Assembly (NCBI GenBank): GCA_016278725.1
Contig: JADQBG010000006.1
Span: 62,001-126,000, forward strand
Reading direction: 5' to 3'
DNA from: Actinomycetota bacterium
GTDB taxonomy: Bacteria; Actinomycetota; Thermoleophilia; RBG-16-64-13
DNA: 64,000 nt
Shown: piece by piece, positions 50,640 through 58,444 of the stretch
How the letters are laid out: every line of letters begins with the position of its first letter
How positions within the stretch are numbered: position 1 is the stretch's first letter
Notes under the pieces: model-generated
What the model saw: the letters and a program-made list of their open reading frames with translations, nothing else
Told to the model about the DNA's origin: nothing
Database searches by the model: none
Made by a program: the position numbers and the translations under genes

Positions 50640-51830
50640 TTACCCCCCGAACGCCGCATCCATCGCACTAGCCGCCACCCGGTCGGCCCCGGGGAAGAGG
50701 TGCGCGTAGACCGAGAGGGTGAGGGAAACCTGGGAGTGCCCCAGGACCTCCTTCACGACCAGGGCGTCCACCTTCTGTGAGATGAGCACAGAAGCGCAGG
50801 AGTGACGTAGCTTATGCACCGGCCGTTCGGAGGGGAGGCCGGCGGCCTCGAGGATGCCTTTGAGCTCGTCGGTCACCCTCTGCGGGTCGATGGGCCCGCC
50901 GAACGGGTCCACGAACACAAGGCCCGAGTCCTCCCACTCAGGTCCCACCCGGAGCCGCTCCTCGGCCATCCGCCGGCTGTGCTCGCGCAAGGCCTGCACC
51001 GCCATGGCCGGCAGGGGGATGGTCCGCCGCGAGGAGCGCGACTTGGGCTCCACGAACACAAGCCCCTTCCCCGTCTGCCGCTGGAGCGACTGCATGACCG
51101 TGAGCGAGGCCCGATCCAGGTCCACGTCCTGCCAGCGAAGCCCGAGCGCCTCTCCCCGCCTAAGGCCGGTGAGGAGAAGGACCGTCCAGAGCGCCCGCAG
51201 GCGATCCTCGGCCACGGCCTTTAAGAGCAGCTCCCCCTGCTTCACCGTGAGAGGCACGACTGGCTGCTGCTCCTGCCGCGGCGCCTTGGTGAGCGCCGCC
51301 ACGTTCCGCGGAATGAGATCCCACTTCATCGCCTGCTGAAGCGCCATGCGTAGGGTGTTTCGGATCATGGCCACCCGCCGGGGAGAAAGCGCGGGCACCT
51401 CCCGCTTCTCCTTGCCCTTCCCCACCGTCTTCATCTGCGCGGCTTTCCGGTCGATGAGCTCCTGCACGTCCCGAATGGAGAGCTTGGTGAGGGGGATACG
51501 GCCCAGGTTGGGCTTCAGATGAACCTTGCACACCGAGGCGTAGGACTCGTAGGTGCCGGGCCGCACTGTCGCCTTCACGTGAAGGAGCCAGCGGTCGAGG
51601 AAGGCGTCCAAGCGCTCCCGGTCGTCCCCGGGCTCGATCCCGGCCTCCCGGGCCACCGCGACGGCCGCCAGTTTCTTGGCCACCTCCTGCCGCGTCTTCC
51701 CCGTGAATTTCTTGCGCTTGCGCTTTCCTTCGACGTAGCCGAGGTCGAGCATCCCCACCCAGACCCCCATCCCCTCGTGGAAGTAGATGGTGCCCTCTCC
51801 GTTTGCCCGTTTCCGCCTCCTGGTCGCCAT
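50640..51830 (-). CDS. int: Tyrosine-recombinase phage integrase
   Basis: 396 residues from ATG 51830. N-terminal AP2-like arm-binding part (NGEGTIYFHEGMGVWVGMLD), SAM-like core-binding part (about 60-165) and the catalytic domain with Arg224 (TGLRRGEALGLRW), Lys near 263, His339 and Arg342 (HKLRHS), His365 (LGHS) and Tyr375 (SVYAHLFPG). Integrates or excises the element. It reads away from the other element genes, next to the presumed attachment side; no duplicated core sequence could be found. A perfect palindromic operator sits 23 bases upstream of its start. Confidence 0.95.
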   Translation of the reverse strand: MATRRRKRANGEGTIYFHEGMGVWVGMLDLGYVEGKRKRKKFTGKTRQEVAKKLAAVAVAREAGIEPGDDRERLDAFLDRWLLHVKATVRPGTYESYASVCKVHLKPNLGRIPLTKLSIRDVQELIDRKAAQMKTVGKGKEKREVPALSPRRVAMIRNTLRMALQQAMKWDLIPRNVAALTKAPRQEQQPVVPLTVKQGELLLKAVAEDRLRALWTVLLLTGLRRGEALGLRWQDVDLDRASLTVMQSLQRQTGKGLVFVEPKSRSSRRTIPLPAMAVQALREHSRRMAEERLRVGPEWEDSGLVFVDPFGGPIDPQRVTDELKGILEAAGLPSERPVHKLRHSCASVLISQKVDALVVKEVLGHSQVSLTLSVYAHLFPGADRVAASAMDAAFGG

Positions 51831-51852
51831 AGCCAGGACCATACCACTTGCT

Positions 51853-51866
51853 TCGCAACGTTGCGA
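51853..51866. promoter_or_regulatory. Perfect 14-bp palindrome, candidate element-repressor operator
   Basis: TCGCAACGTTGCGA at the integrase promoter. The core GCAACGT recurs at 52555 and 52647 between the divergent repressor and Cro-like genes, so it is probably bound by one of them. Confidence 0.6.
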
Positions 51867-51884
51867 GTACAAAGATGCACAACC

Positions 51885-51898
51885 CGAACAAACGTTTG
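51885..51898. promoter_or_regulatory. LexA-type SOS box
   Basis: CGAACAAACGTTTG matches the Gram-positive/actinobacterial LexA consensus CGAAC-N4-GTTCG with one change, and contains the palindrome CAAACGTTTG. It lies between the integrase (minus) and the small plus-strand gene at 51958. Confidence 0.6.
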
Positions 51899-51957
51899 CT
51901 TTCTGTCCGCCGCCAGCGGTAGGCTATCGGTCCAGCAGAACCAGCAGGGAGGAAGCG

Positions 51958-52122
51958 TTGAGGGGAGCGGAAGACGAAACCAAGGAGTACGTGGAAGGTC
52001 GCGAGATCTTCCGGAACTTTGCCGACGACGTCGAAGAGAAGATGCACCCCGCCGATCCTATGGCGGAGTGGGGCGAGGCTTTGGTGCGCAAGATCAGGAT
52101 GACCCTGGAGCGGATGGGATGA
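51958..52122 (+). CDS. Small acidic protein of the integrated element
   Basis: 54 residues from TTG 51958 with GGGAGGAAG seven bases upstream. Charged and helical (REIFRNFADDVEEKMHPADP), ending VRKIRMTLERMG. No known domain. It follows the SOS box by 60 bases and ends six bases before the convergent repressor gene. Size and place fit an antirepressor or inhibitor of the repressor, but that is only suggested by position. Confidence 0.45.
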   Translation: MRGAEDETKEYVEGREIFRNFADDVEEKMHPADPMAEWGEALVRKIRMTLERMG

Positions 52123-52128
52123 GCGCCC

Positions 52129-52479
52129 TCAGGCGTTCTTCTTCGCCGCCGCCGCTGTCTGCTCCACCCGCCGGCGCGCCCGGATCTCCTCTAGGTCCTC
52201 AAGGTCGATCTCGCCGGAGGCGATCATCTCCCGGAGCATCTCCTGGGCCCGAAACTGCCGGTACTCAAGGAAGTATTCCGGCTCCGTCTCGAGGGCCTTC
52301 GCGAACTTCTCCAGCGTCTTGATGGAGCGGAAGTCCAAGGCGTGACCGCGCTTGCCGGAAAGATACGAGGAGACGGTAGAGGGGGAGACGTCCGCCTCAT
52401 ACATAAGCCGCGTGTCCGACCACTCCTTCTCGTCTAAGAGCTCCCGCAAAGATTCGTTCACCGGTTTTTGGCTCCGCAC
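52129..52479 (-). CDS. CI-like XRE-family repressor
   Basis: 116 residues from GTG 52479 (GAGGGAGAG upstream). HTH_XRE domain: NESLRELLDEKEWSDTRLMY then EADVSPSTVSSYLSGKR, with the recognition helix at SPSTVSSYLSGKR; a helical C-terminus (about 75-116) probably mediates dimers. It is divergent from the Cro-like gene, with CGCAACGT sites in between, the classical immunity switch. No LexA-like peptidase domain, so induction would have to act by another route. Confidence 0.85.
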   Translation of the reverse strand: MRSQKPVNESLRELLDEKEWSDTRLMYEADVSPSTVSSYLSGKRGHALDFRSIKTLEKFAKALETEPEYFLEYRQFRAQEMLREMIASGEIDLEDLEEIRARRRVEQTAAAAKKNA

Positions 52480-52552
52480 GGGTCTCTCCCTCGGTTAAGC
52501 CGCTCCTAGCCTAAGACTTTCCAAGAGGCAGCATACCGGTCCTGTCCGCCTT

Positions 52553-52659
52553 TTGCAACGTCGCGTTCGCATTTCCGCAAATGCAACGCAGGCGGCACAT
52601 GAATTCCCGCTCGATTCCGTCCGCACACTCTGCTAGGCTCAACTTCGCAACGTAGCAAA
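52553..52659. promoter_or_regulatory. Operator region between repressor and Cro-like genes
   Basis: Contains TTGCAACGTCGCG (52553-52565), ATGCAACGCAGG (52581-52592) and TTCGCAACGTAGCAAA (52644-52659). All share GCAACG with the integrase palindrome. The last one is 21 bases before the Cro-like start. Confidence 0.6.
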
Positions 52660-52679
52660 CACGACTATGAAAGGGAGAC

Positions 52680-52913
52680 ATGCGAAAAAGGAGAAGCGCG
52701 CTCCAGCGGGAGATCTACCGCTATAACGCGGAGCGCCTCGGAGAAGGGGAGGAGCTTATGAGCCAGCGCCGCCTCGCGGAGCTCACCGGCCTAGACAAGA
52801 CCACGGTTAACCGCCACGCCCGGCTCCCCGGAACCATCAAGGCCTCCCAGCTTCTGCTCTACGCCAAGGCGCTTCGCTGCCCGGTGGAAGACCTGGTGGA
52901 GGGTGAGTCGTGA
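52680..52913 (+). CDS. Cro-like XRE-family HTH protein
   Basis: 77 residues from ATG 52680 with AAAGGGAGA just before. EELMSQRRLAELTGLDKTTV then NRHARLPGTIKASQLLLYAK gives a complete XRE helix-turn-helix, with the recognition helix at DKTTVNRHARLPG, and the helical ending CPVEDLVEG. First gene of the rightward operon; the stop overlaps the next start (GTGA). Confidence 0.85.
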   Translation: MRKRRSALQREIYRYNAERLGEGEELMSQRRLAELTGLDKTTVNRHARLPGTIKASQLLLYAKALRCPVEDLVEGES

Positions 52914-53128
52914 GGATCGTAAACGACGAAGCGCCGAATGAGCTTCGACTTGCCCTTCGGGCAGAAGAAGCGGCCGCGGCCTTCGGCATCTCCCGGGCCA
53001 CCGTCTACGAGCTTGTGCGCTCCGGCGTCTGGCCGAGCTTTCATATCGGGCGGCTGCTTCGCATCCCGGTCTCGGGCCTTGAGGAGTTCATCGAGAAGCG
53101 CCTCACTGACGAAGAGGGCGAGCGATGA
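52910..53128 (+). CDS. Excisionase-like winged-helix DNA-binding protein
   Basis: 72 residues from GTG 52910. LRLALRAEEAAAAFGISRATVYELVRSG then VWPSFHIGRLLRIPVSGLEEFI is the excisionase/MerR-type HTH_17 domain (residues 12-65). It may act as the recombination directionality factor for the integrase, or as a transcription regulator. Overlaps both neighbours by four bases. Confidence 0.85.
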   Translation: MRIVNDEAPNELRLALRAEEAAAAFGISRATVYELVRSGVWPSFHIGRLLRIPVSGLEEFIEKRLTDEEGER

Positions 53129-54084
53129 GCGCCCTCGTGGCTGCCAAGACCAATGACCTCTCGCGCGAGGAGTGGCTCGAGGTGCGCCGCCAGGGTGTTG
53201 GAGGGAGCGATGCGGCCGCCATCGCCGGGGTCTCGCCTTTCGCCTCCAGGCTCTCGGTCTACCTCGAGAAGGTCCAGCCGGTCGAGGATGTCGAACCAAC
53301 CGAGTGCCAGCGGTTCGGCAATCTCCTTGAGGATGTCGTGGCGCGGGAGTTTGCCCGCCGCACGGGCTTTCGCGTGCGGCGGCGTAACGCCGTCCTTCGT
53401 CACCCGGAGCACCCCTGGATGCTCGCGAATCTGGACCGCCTGGTCTCAGACGGGGAGAGGGGCCCGGCCATCCTCGAGGTGAAGACTCGCTCCGCCTACG
53501 CGCGCTCGGCGTGGGAGGCCGGCGTCCCCTTAGACGTCCAGTATCAGGTGCAGCACTACCTGGCCGTCACCGGCTACTCCAGAGCCTACGTGGCGGTGCT
53601 CCTCGGGGGTTCCGACTACCGTCAGGCCCGGATTGAGCGGGACGAGGAGTTCATCGAAGAGCTCACCCGGCTCGAGCAAGCCTTCTGGTTCGAGCACGTC
53701 CTTGCCGGCGTCCCTCCCGAGCCGGATGGGAGCGAGGCCTCGAGCGTCTCCCTACGGCGCCTTTACCCAACCGCGGTTCTGGATTCCGAGGTCATCCTGC
53801 CCGACCACGCCGAGGAGCTCGTCCGAGAGCTGGCAGAAGCCAGGGCCGAGGCCAAGGCGAAAGACCAAGATGTCTCCCGCCTCGAAAACCAGGTGAAGGC
53901 GCTCATGGCAGACGCCGAGACCGCGTATCTCCCCGGCATAGAGCGCCCGGTCTGCACCTGGAAGAGCCAGACCCGCACCTCCATCGACTCAAAGGCGCTT
54001 CGCGCGGCCGAACCTGAAGTCGCCGCCCGCTTCGAGAAGACCACTGAATCGCGCACCTTCCGCTTCTCTCTAAAGGAGGACTAA
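53125..54084 (+). CDS. YqaJ/lambda-Exo-type 5'-3' exonuclease
   Basis: 319 residues. YqaJ viral recombinase domain: WLEVRRQGVGGSDAAAIAGV then SPFASRLSVYLEK (17-50), LANLDRLVSDG with the catalytic Asp (about 100), AILEVKTRSAYARSAWE with the ExK pair (about 112-128) and PLDVQYQVQHYLAVTGYSRA with the conserved Gln. The C-terminal about 100 residues are helical with a tail RTFRFSLKED. It resects double-stranded ends for phage-type recombination; the partner annealing protein would be expected nearby and the next gene is a candidate ssDNA-binding protein. Confidence 0.92.
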   Translation: MSALVAAKTNDLSREEWLEVRRQGVGGSDAAAIAGVSPFASRLSVYLEKVQPVEDVEPTECQRFGNLLEDVVAREFARRTGFRVRRRNAVLRHPEHPWMLANLDRLVSDGERGPAILEVKTRSAYARSAWEAGVPLDVQYQVQHYLAVTGYSRAYVAVLLGGSDYRQARIERDEEFIEELTRLEQAFWFEHVLAGVPPEPDGSEASSVSLRRLYPTAVLDSEVILPDHAEELVRELAEARAEAKAKDQDVSRLENQVKALMADAETAYLPGIERPVCTWKSQTRTSIDSKALRAAEPEVAARFEKTTESRTFRFSLKED

Positions 54085-54086
54085 CC

Positions 54087-54746
54087 ATGCTCTGGACCAA
54101 CAACGGCCAAACCACCTTCGAACAACCCCCGGCGGGCACCCACGTGGCCCGCTGCGTGCGCCTCGTCGATCTCGGCACGCAGAAGTCCGACTACCAGGGG
54201 GAGATCTCCTACCGCCGCCAGGTCTGGGTGGCCTGGGAGCTACCCACCGAGCGCATGACCGAGGGCGAGTACGTGGGCGAGCCCTTCCTTGTCTCGAAGT
54301 TCTACACCCAGTCCCTGCATCCCAAATCGAAGCTCCGCCAGGATCTCGCCAGCTGGCGGGGCCGGGACTTCACCGAGGAGGAGCTCCAGGGCTTTGATCC
54401 GAAGAGCATCCTCGGCAAAGGGTGCCTCCTCTCCCTCATCATCTCCGACACCGGAAGGGCCCGGGTCTCCGGCGTCATGGCGTTGCCCAAGGGCACGCCG
54501 CTTCCTGAGCAGGTCACCCCGAGCCTCTACTTCAGCCTAGACGACGACTACGACCCCGAAGCCTTCGAGGCGCTCTCCAAGGGCATCCGGGGGATCGTCG
54601 AGCGAAGCCCTGAGTATCAGGCCAAGGCGACGCCCGCGCCACGTCCTTTCGTGACGCCCGGTCAGGCCGAGCTTAAGAAGGCCACCCAGGCCGAGGCCGC
54701 TCCGCCGGCGGAGGAGCCCTGGGACGACGACAACCCCCCGTTTTAA
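54087..54746 (+). CDS. Phage NGO0469/OB-fold-like ssDNA-binding protein with SSB-type tail
   Basis: 219 residues. The body (AGTHVARCVRLVDLGTQKSD, YRRQVWVAWELPTERM, HPKSKLRQDLASWRGRDFTE) matches the phage family that includes NGO0469 and is considered replication/recombination related. A disordered linker (about 170-205, APRPFVTPGQ..) leads to the acidic C-terminal tip EEPWDDDNPPF, almost identical in type to the DDDIPF tip by which SSB recruits partners. Two bases after the exonuclease stop, so one operon. Inference: functions as the element's own SSB. Confidence 0.75.
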   Translation: MLWTNNGQTTFEQPPAGTHVARCVRLVDLGTQKSDYQGEISYRRQVWVAWELPTERMTEGEYVGEPFLVSKFYTQSLHPKSKLRQDLASWRGRDFTEEELQGFDPKSILGKGCLLSLIISDTGRARVSGVMALPKGTPLPEQVTPSLYFSLDDDYDPEAFEALSKGIRGIVERSPEYQAKATPAPRPFVTPGQAELKKATQAEAAPPAEEPWDDDNPPF

Positions 54747-54747
54747 G

Positions 54748-54963
54748 ATGCGCCGCTGTCACGGTCCTTGGACCGATCCTGAGACCGGCCTTACCGAGTG
54801 CCGCTTGGGCGGTGAGCTAGATGCTCCTTGCCCGAGTTGCGAAGGTGCGGGCCTGGTCCCGCACCTCCTGCTCGGGGTCCCCACCCGGGCCCGGCGGACT
54901 TGCCCGACCTGCGAGGGCGCAGGCGTGGTGGACGCCTGCCCCCTCTGCGAGGCTCGCGTATGA
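54748..54963 (+). CDS. Small DnaJ-type zinc-finger protein
   Basis: 71 residues with two CxxCxGxG motifs (CPSCEGAGL about 28-36 and CPTCEGAGV about 51-59) and a final CPLCEA, plus RCHG near the start, enough for one or two zinc sites. Such mini zinc ribbons are common in phage replication operons without assigned function. Start is one base after the previous stop; its TGA overlaps the next ATG. Confidence 0.7.
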   Translation: MRRCHGPWTDPETGLTECRLGGELDAPCPSCEGAGLVPHLLLGVPTRARRTCPTCEGAGVVDACPLCEARV

Positions 54964-55310
54964 GCTCTCCTGGCGCCCGCTCGCGAAACAAAGGCCAACG
55001 CGGAGAGAGGGAGGTCAGCGCGTTCCTTCGCGCCCGGGGCATCGCCGCCAAGCGGGGCTTTCAGTCCCGCGGCGGCGGGGCCGAGGAGCCGGACGTGGTC
55101 TGCGATCTCCCCAACCACCGGTTGGAAGTAAAGAGACAGGAACGCCTGAACATCTGGGCCGCCTTCGCCCAAGCAGACGACGACTGCGGTCCCGCTGATG
55201 ATGAGACCGTGCCCGCGGTGGTCTTTCGCCGCAACCGCTCTCCCTGGATGGTGTGCCTGAGGTTCGCCGATTATCTCGACCTCCTCGGCTACGAGGAGGA
55301 AGAGTCGTGA
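54960..55310 (+). CDS. Hjc-like Holliday-junction resolvase/PD-(D/E)XK nuclease
   Basis: 116 residues. KGQRGEREVSAFLRARGIAA then GFQSRGGGAEEPDVVCDLPN and HRLEVKRQERLN give Glu in helix 1, Asp in strand 2 and the ExK pair, the archaeal Hjc/phage resolvase pattern. C-terminal EE-rich end. Resolves branched DNA during replication or recombination. Overlaps both neighbours by four bases. Confidence 0.85.
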   Translation: MSSPGARSRNKGQRGEREVSAFLRARGIAAKRGFQSRGGGAEEPDVVCDLPNHRLEVKRQERLNIWAAFAQADDDCGPADDETVPAVVFRRNRSPWMVCLRFADYLDLLGYEEEES

Positions 55311-57376
55311 GCGGCGTCGTCTCTCTCGCCAAGCGCTACCGCCGCCACGGCTTTAACCTCCTGCCCATCGGCGAGGATAAGCGACCTCTGGGCCCCTGGC
55401 GCGATTGGCAGGAGCGCCCTCAGACGGCGCAAGATCTCCAGGCCATGCCCTGGCCGGAGGCCCTGGGTATCGGCGCCCTCTCCGGCGAGGTCTCCCGCCA
55501 CCGCTACTGCCTGGACTTCGACGGGGTGACCGATCCGCTGCTCCTCCAGGAGGTGGAGCAGCTTCTCGGCCTGCCTCCGGACTATGCCTGGAGTGTGACG
55601 ACCCCCGGTGGCGGTGCGCACGTCTGGATCACCGCTCCCCTTCTTGCAGAGCAGCTGAACGGCAAGGGCAAACTCACCGGCCGGCGTCCGGGCTGCGATC
55701 ACGTGGAGCTACGCGGCCGCGGCCACCAGACGCTCCTTCCCGGCTCAAAGCATCCCTCGGGCGGCACCTACGCCTTTGCCCACGCGGCGGGCCTCAGCGT
55801 GCCAGAGGAGCCGCCGGCCGAGGTGGATCCCGAGCTCGTGCTCCGGGTGGCCCGCTGGCAGGAGGAGAAGCAGGCGGCGGCACCGATCGAGCCCAGCCCT
55901 ACACCCTCCAGCGACCACCCCTGGGTGCAGGCCGCGCTTCGGGGCGAGACCGAGAAGCTCGCCTCAGCCCCCGAGGGCGACCGGAACAACCAGCTGAACC
56001 GAAGCGCCATGGCCCTCGGCTCGCTGCCGGCGCTCGAGCTCGGAGACGTCATGGCCGAGTTCCTGCCTACCGCCCTTCGGGTCGGCCTCGAGGAACGGGA
56101 GAGCCGCGCCACTATCAGAAGCGGCTTCGAGGCCGGGCGTCGACAGCCGCGCGCCATCCCGGAAAGGGAGCGGCCGCTCTCCCTCATCCGGTCGAAGGAC
56201 GATGCCCCCGACTCCGAGAGCCCCTACGAGGACTGGGCGAAGCTCTTCTCCGAGGAGAAAGAAGAGGAGGAGTGGGTCTATCCGGAGGTCCTCGCCAAGG
56301 GACGCGGTCACGCCGTCTTTGCCAAACACAAGGCCGGCAAGTCATTGCTCACCCTGTTCATGGCCGCCCAGATCGCTACCCGAGATGCCTCTTGCGTCGT
56401 CCTCTACCTCGACTACGAGATGACTAGGGACGATCTTCGGGAGCGCCTCGAGGACATGGGCTATGGGCTTCACTCAGACCTTTCCCGCCTAAGGTATGCG
56501 CTCCTCCCGTCACTGCCGCCGCTCGACACCGAAGCCGGCGGGGAGCGGCTCCTTGAGATGGTGCGCGAGCTTCAGCACGGCTTCCCCGAGCACCACCTGG
56601 TCGTCGTCATCGACACCATGAGCCGAGCGGTGGTGGGAGCGGAGAACGACGCCGATACCTTCCGCGCCTTCTACACCTACACGGGGATGAAGCTAAAGAA
56701 GGCGGGCTGCACCTGGCTTCGCCTGGATCACGCCGGCAAGGAGCTTGAGAAGGAGATGCGGGGAAGCTCCGCCAAGGGTGACGACGTCGATGTCGTCTGG
56801 CGGCTCTCGCAAACCGACACCGGCGTCGAGCTTAAGCGCATCGCCGCCCGCATGCGCTGGGTCCCGGAGAAGGTCGTTCTCAGGCGCCTCGACGACCTCG
56901 AGGGCCTCAGGTTCATCTCCGACGAGGAGTCCTGGCCTTTGGGCACCTACGAGGCGGCCCAGGAGCTCGAGGCCCTCGGCGTGCCCGCCGGTGCTTCCAA
57001 TCGCCAAGCCCGCGAGGCTCTTAAGGCGGCCGGTAGGAGCATGGCAAATAGCGTGCTGCGCTCCGCGGTCAGGTGGCGCCAGCGGAGCATTCCGCTCAAT
57101 CTCGGTGACAGGGCGAATTCCGCAAATAGCGGGTTCGGCACACCCCTCGGCACGCCGCGGCCCACCTCTAAGCCCCTTTCGGCACGCGAAGCGGCAGACG
57201 CTGAGAAACCCGCTGAAACAGCGGGACGGCACGCATTCGGCACGCCGCGGCACACCTTACCCGGCGATAGGGCGCAGGACCCCCCCTACGTAGTAGGGGG
57301 TCCCTCGCCCGCCCCAACCGACGATCCGGATGACCCCGATGAAGGAGGTGACACACCGTGGCGCGTGACCATTTAG
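55307..57376 (+). CDS. Primase-polymerase fused to a RecA-like (RepA-type) helicase/ATPase
   Basis: 689 residues from GTG 55307. N-terminal bifunctional primase/polymerase domain (about 1-195: GFNLLPIGEDKRPLGPWRDW, YCLDFDG with the first metal Asp pair, VTTPGGGAHVWITAP). A C-terminal RecA/RepA-type ATPase domain has Walker A AKHKAGKS (about 338-346), LYLDYEMTRDDLRERLE and Walker B VVVIDTMSRA (about 433-442), then LDHAGKELEKEMRGSSAKGDDVD, the arginine-finger region of RepA-like helicases. A winged-helix-like part follows and a low-complexity tail with FGTP repeats ends it. Main replication protein of the element. Confidence 0.9.
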   Translation: MSGVVSLAKRYRRHGFNLLPIGEDKRPLGPWRDWQERPQTAQDLQAMPWPEALGIGALSGEVSRHRYCLDFDGVTDPLLLQEVEQLLGLPPDYAWSVTTPGGGAHVWITAPLLAEQLNGKGKLTGRRPGCDHVELRGRGHQTLLPGSKHPSGGTYAFAHAAGLSVPEEPPAEVDPELVLRVARWQEEKQAAAPIEPSPTPSSDHPWVQAALRGETEKLASAPEGDRNNQLNRSAMALGSLPALELGDVMAEFLPTALRVGLEERESRATIRSGFEAGRRQPRAIPERERPLSLIRSKDDAPDSESPYEDWAKLFSEEKEEEEWVYPEVLAKGRGHAVFAKHKAGKSLLTLFMAAQIATRDASCVVLYLDYEMTRDDLRERLEDMGYGLHSDLSRLRYALLPSLPPLDTEAGGERLLEMVRELQHGFPEHHLVVVIDTMSRAVVGAENDADTFRAFYTYTGMKLKKAGCTWLRLDHAGKELEKEMRGSSAKGDDVDVVWRLSQTDTGVELKRIAARMRWVPEKVVLRRLDDLEGLRFISDEESWPLGTYEAAQELEALGVPAGASNRQAREALKAAGRSMANSVLRSAVRWRQRSIPLNLGDRANSANSGFGTPLGTPRPTSKPLSAREAADAEKPAETAGRHAFGTPRHTLPGDRAQDPPYVVGGPSPAPTDDPDDPDEGGDTPWRVTI
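57277..57303 (+). other. Strong hairpin within the 3' end of the helicase gene
   Basis: GGACCCCC..CTAC and GTAGGGGGTCC can pair over about 11 bp (one bulged C). It precedes the very good AAGGAGGTGA ribosome site (57341-57350) of the next gene, so it may modulate expression across the boundary. Confidence 0.4.
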
Positions 57377-57792
57377 CGCTGGTTCGAGAGCAGCTCCTCG
57401 CACACCACTGCCACGCCCACCTGGTGGAGGGTGAGCTCGTCGTCGAGCAGGTCTTCGGCGAGCCCGTCCCCGGCGAGCTCGCCGCTCTGGTTCGTTCGGT
57501 GAAGCCTGAGCTCACCGAGTGGCTCACCTGGGAGAACGACGCCGACGTCCTCTGGCGGGCGGTCCTACGCCGGCACGCCCACCGCGTGGATCTCGCCGAA
57601 GACGACGCCTTCCAAGCGTTCGTCCGCCGAGCGGAGCGGGCCCACGCTCGCCACGACCGCGCAGAGCTTGTGCGCTGGCTCCTCGCCATGGAGCGCCATG
57701 CCAACCAGACGGCCGACCGTGGCGAGGCTGGGAGCCGCTCCTTTGCCGGCCTCGACCGCTTCATGCGCGAGCCCTCGGGGAGGATGCTGTGA
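57358..57792 (+). CDS. Element protein of unknown function
   Basis: 144 residues from GTG 57358; AAGGAGGTGA, a full-length Shine-Dalgarno sequence, ends eight bases upstream. Helical, His- and Glu-rich: VREQLLAHHCHAHLVEGELV, PGELAALVRSVKPELTEWLT. The segment with WL..W before a charged helix resembles small phage proteins next to helicases but I cannot name a family. Overlaps the helicase gene by 19 bases and the next gene by four. Confidence 0.65.
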   Translation: MARDHLALVREQLLAHHCHAHLVEGELVVEQVFGEPVPGELAALVRSVKPELTEWLTWENDADVLWRAVLRRHAHRVDLAEDDAFQAFVRRAERAHARHDRAELVRWLLAMERHANQTADRGEAGSRSFAGLDRFMREPSGRML

Positions 57793-58328
57793 GAGGGCTC
57801 CGGGAGGTGGAGGAGCGGCACCAGGCCCTGGAGAGCCTGCTGCCCCTCCTTCACGTCCATCACGCCTACCTCGACCAGGTGCGCTCCGGCCTGGGTGGCC
57901 TGGCCCCCTCGGCTCCCGACGGTCCCCCGCCGCCGGCGCGAGAGGACCAGGACGAGCCCTGGGTGACGCAGGAGCGGCTTCTTGCCCGCGCCTACCGCCT
58001 GGACGAGGTGCGCCGGCTCTTTGCCCTCCTCGAGCACGTCCGCCCCTTGTGGTCTCTCGCCGTCTACTACGAGTTCGTCGAGCCCTGGCCGGTCTGGGAG
58101 CCCGAGCGCCGCGTCCTGCTCGCCCGTCTCGGCGTGCGCCTGATGGCGGCGAGCTGCCGGGGACCGCTTCCCACCTTCGCCCCGGCGCTGCCCAGGCGCC
58201 GCCCGGTGCGGGGGAGGGAGGAGGAGGTGCAGGCTCTCAGGGAGCAAGGCTGGCAGCGAGACCGGATCGCAAGGCACCTGAGGATGAGCGCGCGGGACGT
58301 CTCCCGGCTGCTCCGTGAGGCGAGCTAG
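57789..58328 (+). CDS. Element protein with C-terminal helix-turn-helix, possible late regulator
   Basis: 179 residues from GTG 57789. N-terminal helical part with REVEERHQALESLLPLLHVH, a Pro-rich linker (about 45-60), and a C-terminal HTH: REEEVQALREQGWQRDRIAR then HLRMSARDVSRLLREAS (about 143-179), of the sigma-70 region 4/ArpU style. Its place at the end of the early operon and just before a second SOS-box promoter fits a regulator of late genes, but this is inference. Confidence 0.65.
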   Translation: MRGLREVEERHQALESLLPLLHVHHAYLDQVRSGLGGLAPSAPDGPPPPAREDQDEPWVTQERLLARAYRLDEVRRLFALLEHVRPLWSLAVYYEFVEPWPVWEPERRVLLARLGVRLMAASCRGPLPTFAPALPRRRPVRGREEEVQALREQGWQRDRIARHLRMSARDVSRLLREAS

Positions 58329-58335
58329 GAGCACC

Positions 58336-58376
58336 CGAACAAGCGTTCGTACCATCGAGGGCCGATTTGATAGAAT
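58336..58376 (+). promoter_or_regulatory. Perfect LexA-type SOS box with downstream -10 element
   Basis: CGAACAAGCGTTCG (58336-58349) is an exact match to CGAAC-N4-GTTCG. TAGAAT at 58371-58376 is a good -10 box, and the SOS box covers the expected -35 region. The HNH gene starts about 70 bases downstream. Confidence 0.7.
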
Positions 58377-58444
58377 GAATTTAGAAGCTTACGAGAGAGG
58401 CGTTCCAACCGGGGCGCCTTTTCTTTTGCCCGAAGGGAGAGGCA

